NCBI RefSeq assembly: GCF_900199635.1
Contig: NZ_LT962687.1
Coordinates: 2,542,541-2,606,540, forward strand
Direction: 5' to 3'
Source: Anaerotruncus massiliensis (ex Togo et al. 2026)
GTDB lineage: Bacteria; Bacillota; Clostridia; Oscillospirales; Ruminococcaceae
Length of the DNA: 64,000 nucleotides
The position numbers and the translations under genes were made by a program. Each line of letters starts with the position of its first letter. The stretch's first letter is position 1. A model generated the notes under the pieces. That model saw only the letters and a program-made list of their open reading frames with translations. It was not told where the DNA came from and ran no database searches. Of the stretch, positions 1-7,664 are shown one piece after another.

Positions 1-1125
1 CGCGCGGTTCACTTCCTCCATTATATCATATTGCTGCTCCATGACAACCTGCGCGCGCCGTCTTTTGACCTCTTCGTCGATCTGCCCGTCCATCTCCCCC
101 GCGGGCGTGTCCTCCTCGGCGGAATAGGCAAAACAACCGAGCCGCTCGAAGCGTACCGCACGGATAAATTCGCACAGCTCGGTAAACTCCTCCTCCGTCT
201 CGGTCGGGAATCCGGTGATCAGCGTCGTGCGCAGCACCACGCCCGGCACCTTCAAGCGGATCTTTTCCATCAGCGCCGCAAGGCTCTCCGCGCCGCCGCG
301 CCGGTTCATGAGCTTTAAAATCCGGCCGCTCACATGCTGGATGGGCACGTCCATGTATTTGACAATCTTCTCCTCCCGCGCCATCACGTCGAGCAGGCGG
401 TCGGTGATCCGGTCGGGATAGCAGTAGAGGATGCGCACCCACCGGACCCCGTCGATTTTGCAGAGCTCCTCGAGCAGCTCGGGCAGTGCCAGCCGGCCGT
501 AGAGGTCCTCGCCGTACCGCGTGGTGTCCTGCGCCACAACGTTCAGTTCAGTCACGCCTCGCGCGGCAAGACGTTTTGCTTCCTCCACGATCTTTTCCAT
601 CGGGCGGCTGCGGAAATCCCCGCGGATAAGCGGGATGGCGCAGTAGGAACAGCGGTTGTCGCACCCGTCCGCCACCTTGAGATAGGCGTAAAAGGGTTCG
701 TTGGCAAGGATACGCTCCCCTTCGAGCGGCAGGGCGTCCTTCTCCCCGAAGGCGACCGTCCTTTTGCCCGCGAGCGCGTCCTCGATCGCCCGGATAATCT
801 CCGCGTTGCGCCCGATGCCGAGCACCACGTCCGCCTCGGGGATCTCCATCGCCACCTGCTCGCGGTACCGCTCGGCCAGGCATCCGGTCACGACGACCGC
901 CTTAATCTTCCCCGCTTCCTTCATCTGCGCAAACTCGAGGATCGTCTCGATGCTCTCCCGCTTCGCGTCCTCGATGAACCCGCAGGTGTTGATGATCACC
1001 ACGTCGCACGCCTGCGCGTCGGCGCAAAGCTCGTACCCGCCCTGCACGATCAGCGCGAGCATCAGTTCCGCGTCCACCTGGTTCTTTGAACATCCGAGGG
1101 ATACCATTCCAACTTTGACTGCCAT
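1..1125 (-). CDS. rimO: Ribosomal protein S12 methylthiotransferase RimO (3' end off window)
   Basis: A radical-SAM methylthiotransferase that would modify an aspartate of ribosomal protein S12. The ATG at 1125 follows an AGGAG site. The N-terminal UPF0004 domain shows the three cluster cysteines Cys12 (SLGCSKNQVD), Cys47 (NTCGF) and Cys81 (TGCLAERY). The radical-SAM motif CDNRCSYC gives Cys154, Cys158 and Cys161. The SLGCSKNQVD start and the GDFRSRP stretch favour RimO over MiaB or MtaB. 375 codons are present; the end of the radical-SAM domain and the C-terminal TRAM domain lie beyond base 1. It is read in the same direction as recA-recX but separated from recX by a 0.74-kb repeat-rich gap, so it probably has its own promoter. 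Confidence 0.95.
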   Translation of the reverse strand, partial: MAVKVGMVSLGCSKNQVDAELMLALIVQGGYELCADAQACDVVIINTCGFIEDAKRESIETILEFAQMKEAGKIKAVVVTGCLAERYREQVAMEIPEADVVLGIGRNAEIIRAIEDALAGKRTVAFGEKDALPLEGERILANEPFYAYLKVADGCDNRCSYCAIPLIRGDFRSRPMEKIVEEAKRLAARGVTELNVVAQDTTRYGEDLYGRLALPELLEELCKIDGVRWVRILYCYPDRITDRLLDVMAREEKIVKYMDVPIQHVSGRILKLMNRRGGAESLAALMEKIRLKVPGVVLRTTLITGFPTETEEEFTELCEFIRAVRFERLGCFAYSAEEDTPAGEMDGQIDEEVKRRRAQVVMEQQYDIMEEVNRA

Positions 1126-1866
1126 GATCTTCTCCTTTTCCGCCGCCTGCGCGGCGGAGGCTTTTTGAGCTGCCGCTCATAAAGCGGCGCGGATTTTGCG
1201 GGGATTGCCGGGGCCCGCCCCGGCGGCGGTTTTCGATTTTCCGCCCTGCGGACGGACGGCCTTTTTCGCGCCCCTCCGGGGCGCTTTAGGGGAGCTGCCT
1301 GCGGCGGCATAGATTGCCGGGACCCGCCCCGGCGGGCGCGCCGACTTCTTGCGCGCCCAAGAAGTCGGCGGAAGAAGGGCGCTCAAGGGGACTTCCGCCA
1401 GTCCCCTTGAGAAACCCCCGGGAGTACCTTGCCAGTACCCGCAGACTACCGTCACTCCCCACGGGTACACTAGCTGAAGGCTCAATTCAGGTTGCGGACG
1501 CACCCAACGATGGAAACAACGGTGCGACGAGCTTACCGGGTAGGGGCACACGAGGGAGGATTTTGTCCCCGAAAGGGACTCTGTTTAAGAAATCCGGCCC
1601 GCAGGGCCGGGTCCGCGAAGCGGACTCAAGCCGGGGTCGCGGGGCGGAGCGCCCGCGAGCGGCCGTCGCGCGTAGCGCGCTCCGGGCGCAGCCCGGGCAG
1701 GCCGCCCAAGCCCCCTGCGGTTTCTTTCCCCTATTTCTTGGGCGGCCAAGAAATAGGGCCGCCTGCCGGGGCGGGACCCGGCAAGCTACACCGCTCACTG
1801 AGCGACAAATCTAAGCCTGCCGTCGGTCGGCCACCGACAAGCTCCACCGCTCACTGAGCGGCAAAT
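1126..1866. repeat. REP-like mosaic of palindromic repeats, no gene
   Basis: A 741-bp very GC-rich gap between rimO and recX. Open frames here look like repeat-derived shadows: no ribosome site, no recognisable domain. It is built of short inverted repeats, including a GCGCCCCTCCGGGGCGC stem, CGGGACCCGCCCCGGCGGG blocks, paired AAGAAGTCGGC arms and the two-hairpin module at its right end. The same modules recur in the same style at 10829-11870. The right border of the last module coincides with the recX stop codon. Confidence 0.75.
1415..1509 (-). repeat. 95-bp dispersed repeat core, copy A
   Basis: Read on the minus strand this begins CGTTGGGTGCGTCCGCAACC and ends at the ACTCCCGGG block. By eye it matches 11528-11622 at about 87 of 95 positions, in opposite orientation. 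The match is far longer than the flanking palindromic modules. In one frame five of the eight differences fall in third codon positions, too few to call it coding. Confidence 0.75.
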
Positions 1867-1869
1867 CTA
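1821..1869 (-). repeat. Two-hairpin REP-like module (inverted copy)
   Basis: Contains the stems CCGCTCAnnGAGCGG and GTCGGTGGnCGACCGAC in the order seen, inverted, at 10946-10997 and 11113-11164. A partial second copy with only the first stem lies at 1785-1814. Its end overlaps the recX stop codon. Confidence 0.65.
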
Positions 1870-2484
1870 AAACTCCTCAGTGGCCCCACAGAAGCGGGCG
1901 AGCGCCCGGCGCACGTCGGAGGGACGGTGGCCCAGCCGCAAAAGGGCGTTGTAGGCGCGGCGCTTGACCGCCTCGTCTTCCGGTGCGGCGGAATATTTCT
2001 TTTCAAGCACCTCTAACATCTGCTCCTGCGGATCGGCGTCGAGCAGTGAAACCGCCCACTCGATCTGCTCGGCGGAAAGGCCCTTCTGCCGCAGCTCCTG
2101 GCGGATGCGCAGCAGGCCGTAGTGTTTGCGTTCGCTGAGTTCCCGCGCGTACCGTTCGGCATAGCCGTCGTCGTCCACAAGGCCCAGCTCCTCCATCCGC
2201 TCGACCGCCTGTCCCGCGGCCTCGGGGTCCACATGGCGGGCGAGGCGGTCCCGAAGCTGACTGGAGGTGTATTCCCGGCCGGACAGCATCGAAAAGGCGC
2301 GTTCCTTGGCTTTTTTGAGCTCCGCCTCGGCGGCGAGCCCGGCAAGGCGCTCCCCGTCGATCTCCGAACCGACCGAAAGCCCCGACGCCGCAAAGACGTC
2401 GGGGTGCATACTGAGCAGGAACTCATCGTCCCCATAGAGGGCGACGCGTCCCCATTTTGTCATTCTGACGGCGGTCAGCTTCAT
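1867..2484 (-). CDS. recX: Regulatory protein RecX
   Basis: RecX binds RecA filaments and modulates recombinase activity. The 205-residue product has the expected basic, helix-rich make-up. It starts [19 protein letters not shown], followed by three-helix repeats such as [13 protein letters not shown], and [14 protein letters not shown] near residue 125. Its ATG (2482-2484) overlaps the recA TGA in an ATGA junction, so the two are translationally coupled and share the SOS promoter of recA. Length and position are typical. Confidence 0.93.
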   Translation of the reverse strand: MKLTAVRMTKWGRVALYGDDEFLLSMHPDVFAASGLSVGSEIDGERLAGLAAEAELKKAKERAFSMLSGREYTSSQLRDRLARHVDPEAAGQAVERMEELGLVDDDGYAERYARELSERKHYGLLRIRQELRQKGLSAEQIEWAVSLLDADPQEQMLEVLEKKYSAAPEDEAVKRRAYNALLRLGHRPSDVRRALARFCGATEEF

Positions 2485-3635
2485 TCGTCATCCGTCTCCA
2501 CGTCGATGTTGACGCGTGCGGCGGGCGCGGCGGGCGCTTCCACAGGGGCGGCCCCGACCTTCACCGGCTTTTTGCCGCCGGCCGCGCGCGGGGATTTCAA
2601 CAGCTTATCCGCGTTCTCGCGCACCTTTGCCTCGATCTCCGCCATGAGCTCGGGATTGGCCTTGAGATATTCCTTCGCGTTGTCGCGGCCCTGTCCGAGG
2701 CGGATGTCGCCGTAGTTGAACCACGAGCCGCCGCGGACCACGATGTCCAGCTTGTTCGCCAGGTCGAGCACCTCGCCCTCCTGGGAAATGCCGGTGCCGT
2801 ACATGATATCGAACTCCGCCTCGCGGAAGGGAGGCGCGACCTTATTCTTGACCACCTTGACGCGGGTGCGGTTGCCGATGACCTCGGTGCCGCTTTTGAG
2901 CGCCTCGATGCGGCGCACGTCGAGGCGCACCGACGCGTAGAATTTGAGCGCGCGGCCGCCCGGCGTCGTCTCGGGGTTGCCGTACATGACGCCGATCTTC
3001 TCGCGCAGCTGGTTGATAAAGATGACCACGCAGTTGGACTTGCCGATCGCGCCGGTCAGCTTGCGCAGCGCCTGGCTCATGAGGCGGGCCTGCAGGCCGA
3101 CGTGGCTGTCGCCCATCTCCCCTTCGATCTCCGCCTTGGTGACCATCGCGGCCACCGAGTCGACGACGACCACGTCGATCGCACCCGAACGCACGAGCGC
3201 CTCCGCGATCTCGAGCGCCTGCTCGCCAGTATCCGGCTGGGAGACGAGCAGCGAATCGATGTCCACCCCGAGCGCCTGCGCGTAAACGGGGTCGAGCGCG
3301 TGCTCAACGTCGATGAAGACCGCTTCGCCGCCCATCTTCTGCGCCTGCGCGACGACGTGCAGCGCGACGGTCGTCTTGCCGGAGCTCTCCGGCCCGTAAA
3401 TTTCAATGATACGCCCGCGGGGAACGCCGCCGATGCCGAGCGCGATGTCCAGCGAGAGCGACCCGGTCGGGATCGCCTCCACGTTGAGGGTGCTGTCCTG
3501 CCCGAGCTTCATGACCGCGCCGCGGCCAAACTGCTTTTCAATCTGCCCAAGCGCGGTCTCAAGCGCCTTCTGCCGGTCCTCCGCAGAGATGTTCTGCCTG
3601 CGCTCGCTCACAGGCCCCATTTTTTTATCCGCCAT
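2481..3635 (-). CDS. recA: Recombinase RecA
   Basis: The DNA-dependent ATPase for homologous recombination and LexA cleavage. The start at 3635 gives the usual MADKK beginning and 384 residues; an in-frame extension to 3734 exists but would run through the promoter. Walker A is GPESSGKTT at residues 81-89, and the L2-side [14 protein letters not shown] motif and the KNKVAPPF block are all present. The C-terminus is an Ala/Pro-rich spacer ending in an acidic tail (ETDDE), normal for RecA regulation. A SOS box and a sigma-A type promoter lie just upstream. Confidence 0.99.
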   Translation of the reverse strand: MADKKMGPVSERRQNISAEDRQKALETALGQIEKQFGRGAVMKLGQDSTLNVEAIPTGSLSLDIALGIGGVPRGRIIEIYGPESSGKTTVALHVVAQAQKMGGEAVFIDVEHALDPVYAQALGVDIDSLLVSQPDTGEQALEIAEALVRSGAIDVVVVDSVAAMVTKAEIEGEMGDSHVGLQARLMSQALRKLTGAIGKSNCVVIFINQLREKIGVMYGNPETTPGGRALKFYASVRLDVRRIEALKSGTEVIGNRTRVKVVKNKVAPPFREAEFDIMYGTGISQEGEVLDLANKLDIVVRGGSWFNYGDIRLGQGRDNAKEYLKANPELMAEIEAKVRENADKLLKSPRAAGGKKPVKVGAAPVEAPAAPAARVNIDVETDDE

Positions 3636-3699
3636 AGCCCTGCCTCCGCCATCAAAAATCGTCGCGCGGCGGACGGCCGCGCGGATATTCACTATTCGC

Positions 3700-3729
3700 A
3701 TTATACACGACCGCAGGCCAAAAAGCAAG
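3700..3729 (-). promoter_or_regulatory. recA promoter
   Basis: On the minus strand a TTGCTT -35 (3724-3729) and a perfect TATAAT -10 (3700-3705) are separated by 18 bp. The start codon follows about 65 bp downstream. Confidence 0.75.
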
Positions 3730-3737
3730 TACAATTA

Positions 3738-3751
3738 GAACATTTGTTCTT
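3738..3751. promoter_or_regulatory. LexA (SOS) box of recA
   Basis: AGAACATTTGTTCT has 6-bp inverted arms and matches the Gram-positive GAAC-N4-GTTC box. It lies 8 bp upstream of the recA -35 element and between recA and the divergent AraC-type gene, so it could also touch that gene's promoter. A lexA gene is not in the window. Confidence 0.85.
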
Positions 3752-3820
3752 ATTTTCCTGTGGACTTTTCCGCCCGTTCCGGGTATGATGGAGATACTGC
3801 TTTTGAGAGGGGGACGGGCG

Positions 3821-4642
3821 ATGGAACGGGTATTTTCACTTTGCAGCGCGCGGGCGATCGCACGCGCGCAAAACCACCTCTACCTCGCGCCCCACCCCCT
3901 GCTCCGCCCCTGGGTGGCGCACTACACCTTCACCTTCCCGTCCGGCCCGCCGGAGGACGGGACCCTCGCCCTCATCCCCGACGCGAGCGGCTGTATCCTC
4001 CTATCGCTCGACGGAGAGGCCCGCGCCCTTGCGTGGGGCGCGACCACCGGAGTCGCCGTCGTGCGGCGGGATTTCAACGAGTCGCCCGTGCGCTTCTTCA
4101 TCGAGTTCCTGCCCGGCGCGCTGGGCGCCCTGACCGGCATCCCGCAGGAGGAGCTGCGCGACCGCCGGTTCACGCTGGGCGAGGCGGACGCGGCGCTGGC
4201 CGCCGCCCTCGAAGCCGCCGCCGGCCGCGCGGCGGACGCGGATGCTCTCGCGGAGGAAACCGACCGTCTGCTGCTCGCCCGGTTTTCCGGACGTGCCCTG
4301 CCCGGCGCGGTGCGGGGCGCGATGCAGCGCCTGCGGGAGTCGTCGGGGATGCTGCCCGTCGGAGAGCTGGCCGCCGAGAGCGGCTACAGTCAGCGACACC
4401 TCAACCGCCTCTTCGGGGAGACGGTCGGCATGAATGTCAAGACCTTTGCGCGGCTGGTGCGGGTCAACGGCGCCATCCGGCTGCTGCGGCAGGGCTCCGG
4501 TTCTCTCGCCGCGCTGGCGCAGGAGGCCGGCTTTTACGACCAGTCCCATTTTATCCACGATTTTTCGCATATCTGCGGGGTCGCCCCGGGCGCCTACCTG
4601 CAGAACCTGTCCGCTTTTTACAATGAAATTTTCAAATTTTGA
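3821..4642 (+). CDS. AraC-family transcriptional regulator
   Basis: A 273-residue regulator. The start at 3821 (MERVFSL) is preferred because GAGAGGGGG sits 8 bases upstream; two earlier in-frame ATGs at 3785 and 3788 overlap a TATGAT -10-like sequence. The N-terminal half (to about 170) looks like the ligand or sensor domain of DUF6597-type AraC proteins (HPLLRPWVAHYTF). The C-terminal 100 residues carry the paired AraC helix-turn-helix: VGELAAESGYSQRHLNRLF and the conserved GFYDQSHFIHDFSHICG. It is divergent from recA. No adjacent target operon is obvious; the next genes downstream are candidates. Confidence 0.85.
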   Translation: MERVFSLCSARAIARAQNHLYLAPHPLLRPWVAHYTFTFPSGPPEDGTLALIPDASGCILLSLDGEARALAWGATTGVAVVRRDFNESPVRFFIEFLPGALGALTGIPQEELRDRRFTLGEADAALAAALEAAAGRAADADALAEETDRLLLARFSGRALPGAVRGAMQRLRESSGMLPVGELAAESGYSQRHLNRLFGETVGMNVKTFARLVRVNGAIRLLRQGSGSLAALAQEAGFYDQSHFIHDFSHICGVAPGAYLQNLSAFYNEIFKF

Positions 4643-4710
4643 AGTATGCTTTTAGCAAACCCCGCCGGCGTGCCGCGGCGCCCCTCCCGGGGCGCACGGG
4701 CCCGCCGGCC

Positions 4711-4794
4711 CCGCGCCGTGACCGCCCGCCGCAGGGCGGGCGGGGCCGCTTTGCGGCCCAACAAAACGGCTCTGCCGTTTTGGTCACGGCGCGG
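4711..4794. repeat. Cloverleaf-like nested inverted repeats
   Basis: Perfect 13-bp outer arms CCGCGCCGTGACC (4711-4723) and GGTCACGGCGCGG (4782-4794) enclose three further hairpins: around CCGCCCGCC/GGCGGGCGG (4722-4742), GGGCCGC/GCGGCCC (4743-4759) and AAAACGGC/GCCGTTTT (4763-4781). This would fold as a closed stem with three branches in RNA or single-stranded DNA. It ends about 30 bases before the next start codon. Confidence 0.8.
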
Positions 4795-4826
4795 TCGGGC
4801 GGTACCATACGAGGGAGGCTGAAACC

Positions 4827-5105
4827 ATGATTGAGTCGAGATGCGGGCTGCTGTGCAGCGCCTGCAATTACCGGGAGCCGATGGGCTGCAAGGGCTGCCC
4901 GGCGATCGAAAAGCCCTTCTGGGGCGACGCGTGCCCGGTGAAATCCTGCTGTGAGGCAAAGGAGCTGGAGCATTGCGGGACCTGCGGAGAATTCCCCTGC
5001 GCGCTGCTCACCGGCTTTGCCTACGACCCCGGCCAGGGGGACGACGGAAAACGGATCGAACAGTGCCGCTGCTGGCGCGACGCTGAAAAGGAGGCGGTAT
5101 CATGA
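4827..5105 (+). CDS. Cysteine-rich DUF3795-type protein
   Basis: A 92-residue protein with about a dozen cysteines in pairs: CGLLCSAC, CKGCP, CPVKSCC, HCGTCGEFPC and QCRCW. This spacing is that of the DUF3795 family, thought to bind metal or a cluster; its function is not established. A GAGGGAGG site precedes the ATG. The stop codon overlaps the start of the next gene (ATGA), so the two are co-translated. Confidence 0.8.
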   Translation: MIESRCGLLCSACNYREPMGCKGCPAIEKPFWGDACPVKSCCEAKELEHCGTCGEFPCALLTGFAYDPGQGDDGKRIEQCRCWRDAEKEAVS

Positions 5106-5581
5106 AATTTTGCGGACCGATGCTCTGTGTCCGGGACATGGAGGCATCCAAACGGTTTTACACCGGCCTGCTCGGGCAGAAGCTCGTGCTCGACTACGGG
5201 GAGAACGTGACCTTCGACGGCGGGTTCTCCATCCAGGTGAAGTATCAGGAGATCTGCGGGCTGGACCCCGAGCGGTTTCCGACCCGCTACGGCGGCAACG
5301 ACGCGGAGCTCTATTTTGAGGAGCCGGAATTTGACCGGTTCCTCGAAAAGCTCGCGGCATGGCCCGGCATCGAATACATCCTGCCCTGCCACGAGCACAA
5401 CTGGGGGCAGCGGTGCGTATGTTTTTACGACCCCGACCGGCACATCATCGAGGTCGGCGAGCCGATGGACCACGTCGCCGCGCGCTTTTTGAAGCAGGGG
5501 ATGCGCCCCGAGCAGGTGGCGGAACGCACCATGTTCCCGCTCGAGATCGTCCTGAAAATTCAGAAGGCGATCGGGGAATAA
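5102..5581 (+). CDS. VOC / glyoxalase-superfamily protein
   Basis: A 159-residue protein with the vicinal-oxygen-chelate pattern: an N-terminal VRDMEASKRFYTGLLG stretch and a C-terminal CFYDPDRHIIEVGEPM strand ending in the metal-ligand glutamate position. Family members include glyoxalase I, dioxygenases and resistance proteins; the substrate cannot be told. The extra helical tail after residue 120 (LKQGMRPEQVAERT) is common in a Clostridial subgroup. It is coupled to the DUF3795-type gene by an ATGA overlap and followed by a strong terminator. Confidence 0.82.
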   Translation: MKFCGPMLCVRDMEASKRFYTGLLGQKLVLDYGENVTFDGGFSIQVKYQEICGLDPERFPTRYGGNDAELYFEEPEFDRFLEKLAAWPGIEYILPCHEHNWGQRCVCFYDPDRHIIEVGEPMDHVAARFLKQGMRPEQVAERTMFPLEIVLKIQKAIGE

Positions 5582-5588
5582 CGGCGAA

Positions 5589-5625
5589 AAAAGAGGCCCG
5601 GACGCGCTGCGTCCGGGCCTCTTTT
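5589..5625. terminator. Bidirectional intrinsic terminator
   Basis: Seventeen-base arms AAAAGAGGCCCGGACGC and GCGTCCGGGCCTCTTTT around a GCT loop, with A and T runs on both sides. It serves the VOC gene (+) and the convergent coiled-coil gene (-). Confidence 0.9.
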
Positions 5626-5635
5626 GCATCTGAAA

Positions 5636-6091
5636 TCACCGGCTGGTGGCGTTGCGGAACGCCTGCCGGGTCGCCTTGATCTCGGTGAGGGATTTGACGA
5701 GGACCTCCTCGGTCTTGAGCAGGCAGTTGTCGGAAAACTCCTGCGCCGCCTGACGGATCTCGCGGGATTTGAGCTGCGCCTGGGAGAGGATTTCCGACGC
5801 CTTGGCCTGCGCCGCCTTGCTGACCTCCTCCTGCGCGATGAGGGTGCGGGCGCGGTCCTCCGCCTTGCGTACGATCTGCTCCGCCTCTTTCTTGGCGTTT
5901 TCGATGATGTCGGTGCGGTCGGAGACGATCGCCTTGGCCTGCTTGATCTCCGCCGGGATATTCAGGCGGATATCGTCGATCAGGTCGCGCACCTTGTCGG
6001 CGTCCACCACGCACCGGCCGCCCGAAAGCGGCAGGCTCCAGGAACGGTCGAGCAGTTCGTCGATCACGTCCAGAATTTCATCGATATTCAT
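5636..6091 (-). CDS. Coiled-coil ATPase-subunit-like protein
   Basis: A 151-residue mostly helical protein. Residues about 45-150 form a charged, alanine-rich coiled coil (AKKEAEQIVRKAEDRARTLI) like the stalk subunits of F/V-type ATPases or DivIVA-type scaffolds. The N-terminus MNIDEILDVIDELLDRSW is typical of a protein often found next to coaD in Clostridia. It follows coaD by 22 bases, with an AAGGAGTGG ribosome site. Its function is unknown; a structural role is an inference from shape only. Confidence 0.7.
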   Translation of the reverse strand: MNIDEILDVIDELLDRSWSLPLSGGRCVVDADKVRDLIDDIRLNIPAEIKQAKAIVSDRTDIIENAKKEAEQIVRKAEDRARTLIAQEEVSKAAQAKASEILSQAQLKSREIRQAAQEFSDNCLLKTEEVLVKSLTEIKATRQAFRNATSR

Positions 6092-6113
6092 TCGGAATCC
6101 ACTCCTTTATCGG

Positions 6114-6626
6114 TTATTCGTCAGCTGTTTCGGTTTCGGGAAATTTGATTTTGAGCCGCTCGACCACCGTATCCAGGATGATGGAGGGGACAAAGCTGCT
6201 CACGTCGCCGCCGAAGCGGGCGATCTGCCGCACCATGCTCGAGCTCAGGTACATGTTGTCGCTGCTCGGCGTGAGAAACACCGTCTCCGCCTGGGGCATC
6301 AGCTTGCGGTTGGTCAGCGCCATCTGGAACTCATAATCAAAGTCGGATACCGCCCGCAGGCCCTTGACGATGGCGACCGCGGACTTCCTACGAACATAGT
6401 CTATCAGTAAACCGCTGAACTTGTCAACTTCCACGTTGGGCATGTCCACGCAGACCGCGTGGATGAGACGCACCCGCTCGTCGAGGGAAAAGATCGGGTT
6501 CTTGTCGGGGTTGGCGCTCACCACCACGATCACCCGGTCGAAGAGGCTCGCCGCCCGCCGGATGATCTCCTCATGTCCCTTGGTGATCGGGTCAAAGCTC
6601 CCGGGGCAGATCGCCAGTCTTTCCAT
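6114..6626 (-). CDS. coaD: Phosphopantetheine adenylyltransferase
   Basis: Catalyses the penultimate step of coenzyme A synthesis: 4'-phosphopantetheine plus ATP gives dephospho-CoA. It is 170 residues long. It has the nucleotidyltransferase motif GSFDPITKGH at residues 9-18 and SSSMVRQIARFGGDVSSFVP near residue 130. It lies 3 bases after rsmD, the usual rsmD-coaD pairing, and ahead of the coiled-coil gene, forming a three-gene operon. Confidence 0.96.
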   Translation of the reverse strand: MERLAICPGSFDPITKGHEEIIRRAASLFDRVIVVVSANPDKNPIFSLDERVRLIHAVCVDMPNVEVDKFSGLLIDYVRRKSAVAIVKGLRAVSDFDYEFQMALTNRKLMPQAETVFLTPSSDNMYLSSSMVRQIARFGGDVSSFVPSIILDTVVERLKIKFPETETADE

Positions 6627-6629
6627 TCG

Positions 6630-7178
6630 TCATTCCTCTTCCTGTCGTTTTCTGTAGGTCGTGATCTTCGTCTTGCCGTATCGGTAGGTCCGGTGCAGCA
6701 GGAACTCTCCCGCCGCCTCCGGCAGCTCCTCGTTCTTTTCCGTCTCGCAGACGATGACGCCCGTGTCCTTCATGAGTCCCGCGAGCTTCGGCAGCACCGC
6801 GGGGATGAGGTTTTCACCGTAGGGCGGGTCGAGCAGGGCGATATCGAACCGTTCCCTGGCGCCGAGCAGGAAGCTCTGCGCCTCCATCGCGGCCACCCGC
6901 GCGCGGTCGGCAAGCTTGGCCGCCGCAAGGTTGCGGCGGATGACCTCCTGCGCCGCGCGCTCCCGGTCGACAAAGACGCACTGCTTCGCCCCGCGCGACA
7001 GCGCCTCGATGCCGAGCTGCCCGCTCCCCGCGAAGAGGTCGAGCACGACCGCCTCCGCAAGCTCGAAATGCAGGATGCTGAATATGGCCTCCTTGGCCAT
7101 ATCGGACGTCGGCCGCGTCGCAAGCCCCTCCGGGGCTTCCAGCCGCGTGCCGCGTGCCGTTCCGGTAATTACTCTCAT
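6630..7178 (-). CDS. rsmD: 16S rRNA (guanine(966)-N2)-methyltransferase
   Basis: A methyltransferase acting on G966 of 16S rRNA. The start at 7178 (MRVITGTARGTRLEAPEG) has a GGAAGGGA site upstream. The frame stays open to 7244, but that extension translates the hairpin repeat element and is not part of the protein. SAM-binding motif I is LDLFAGSGQLGIEALSRGA at residues 47-64, and the catalytic DPPY is at 117-120. Length is 182 residues, normal for the family. First gene of the rsmD-coaD operon. Confidence 0.95.
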   Translation of the reverse strand: MRVITGTARGTRLEAPEGLATRPTSDMAKEAIFSILHFELAEAVVLDLFAGSGQLGIEALSRGAKQCVFVDRERAAQEVIRRNLAAAKLADRARVAAMEAQSFLLGARERFDIALLDPPYGENLIPAVLPKLAGLMKDTGVIVCETEKNEELPEAAGEFLLHRTYRYGKTKITTYRKRQEEE

Positions 7179-7194
7179 ATCGATTCCCTTCCTG

Positions 7195-7243
7195 CCAGGG
7201 GGACTTTTGAAAAAGTCCCCCTGGACCCCGAAAACTTTTATCA
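7195..7243 (+). repeat. Hairpin-plus-tail element, copy 1
   Basis: The perfect stem CCAGGGGGACTTT/AAAGTCCCCCTGG (7195-7224) is followed by the tail ACCCCGAAAACTTTTATCA. The same hairpin plus tail recurs at 20654-20700 (+) and at 20904-20948 (read on -), with the tail alone at 20775-20803. It overlaps the region just before rsmD. Confidence 0.8.
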
Positions 7244-7261
7244 ATTAGCCCTCCGCCGCCC

Positions 7262-7605
7262 GTGCCTAAAGCGCGGGGTGTGAGCCCTGAACCAAACGCT
7301 TTGAGGGTTCCCAAAGGGATCTTCCTTCACCGTACCCCGCGCTTCAGGCACGGGCGGCGGATCATCCCGGCGCGGAATGTGAAGCCTGAACCAAACGCTT
7401 TGAGGTTTCCAAAGGAACCTTCCTTCGCCTTACCCCGCGCTTCAGGCACGGGCGGCGGATCATCCCGGCGCGGGGTGTGAACCCTGAACCAAACGCTTTG
7501 AGGTTTCCAAAGGAACCTTCCTTCGCCTTACCCCGCGCTTCAGGCACGGGCGGCGGATCATCCCGGCGCGGGGTGTGAACCCTGAACCAAACGCTTTGAG
7601 GGTTT
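7262..7605. repeat. 98-bp tandem repeat, about 3.5 units
   Basis: The phrase GAACCAAACGCTTTGAGG recurs at 7289, 7388, 7486 and 7584, giving periods of 99, 98 and 98 bp. Each unit also contains CCGCGCTTCAGGCACGGGCG and ATCATCCCGGCGCGG. The second and third units are almost identical, suggesting recent duplication or gene conversion. Confidence 0.9.
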
Positions 7606-7637
7606 CCAAAGGGAACTTTCTCGAAAGTTCCCTTTGG
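7606..7637. terminator. Hairpin after uvrC
   Basis: The 15-bp arms CCAAAGGGAACTTTC and GAAAGTTCCCTTTGG surround a two-base loop, just beyond the uvrC stop codon. There is no clear T run, so it may act as an RNA-stabilising hairpin or be the border of the tandem repeat rather than a classical terminator. Confidence 0.6.
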
Positions 7638-7664
7638 TCATGATACGGGGTTTTGCGCGGTTTG

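Larger units (their letters stand above)
7179..7664. repeat. Repeat-filled gap between uvrC and rsmD
   Basis: A 486-bp stretch with no credible gene. It holds a hairpin-plus-tail element (7195-7243), about 3.5 units of a 98-bp tandem repeat (7262-7605) and a closing 15-bp hairpin (7606-7637). The long antisense frames through it are repeat translations. Confidence 0.8.

Noticed and set aside
1314-1857. Overlapping frames of 100-170 codons between rimO and recX
   Set aside because: All run through palindromic repeats, lack ribosome sites and show Arg/Ala/Gly-biased composition.
4711-4794. Cloverleaf palindrome as a tRNA gene
   Set aside because: Arm lengths differ, and no T-loop TTCRA motif, anticodon loop or CCA context is present.
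7179-7244. N-terminal extension of rsmD
   Set aside because: The extra residues (IKVFGVQGDFFKSPPG) are a translation of the hairpin-plus-tail element; the family start MRVITGTARG has its own ribosome site.
7262-7605. Tandem repeats as a CRISPR array
   Set aside because: The repeated unit is 98 bp with no unique spacers and no cas genes nearby.
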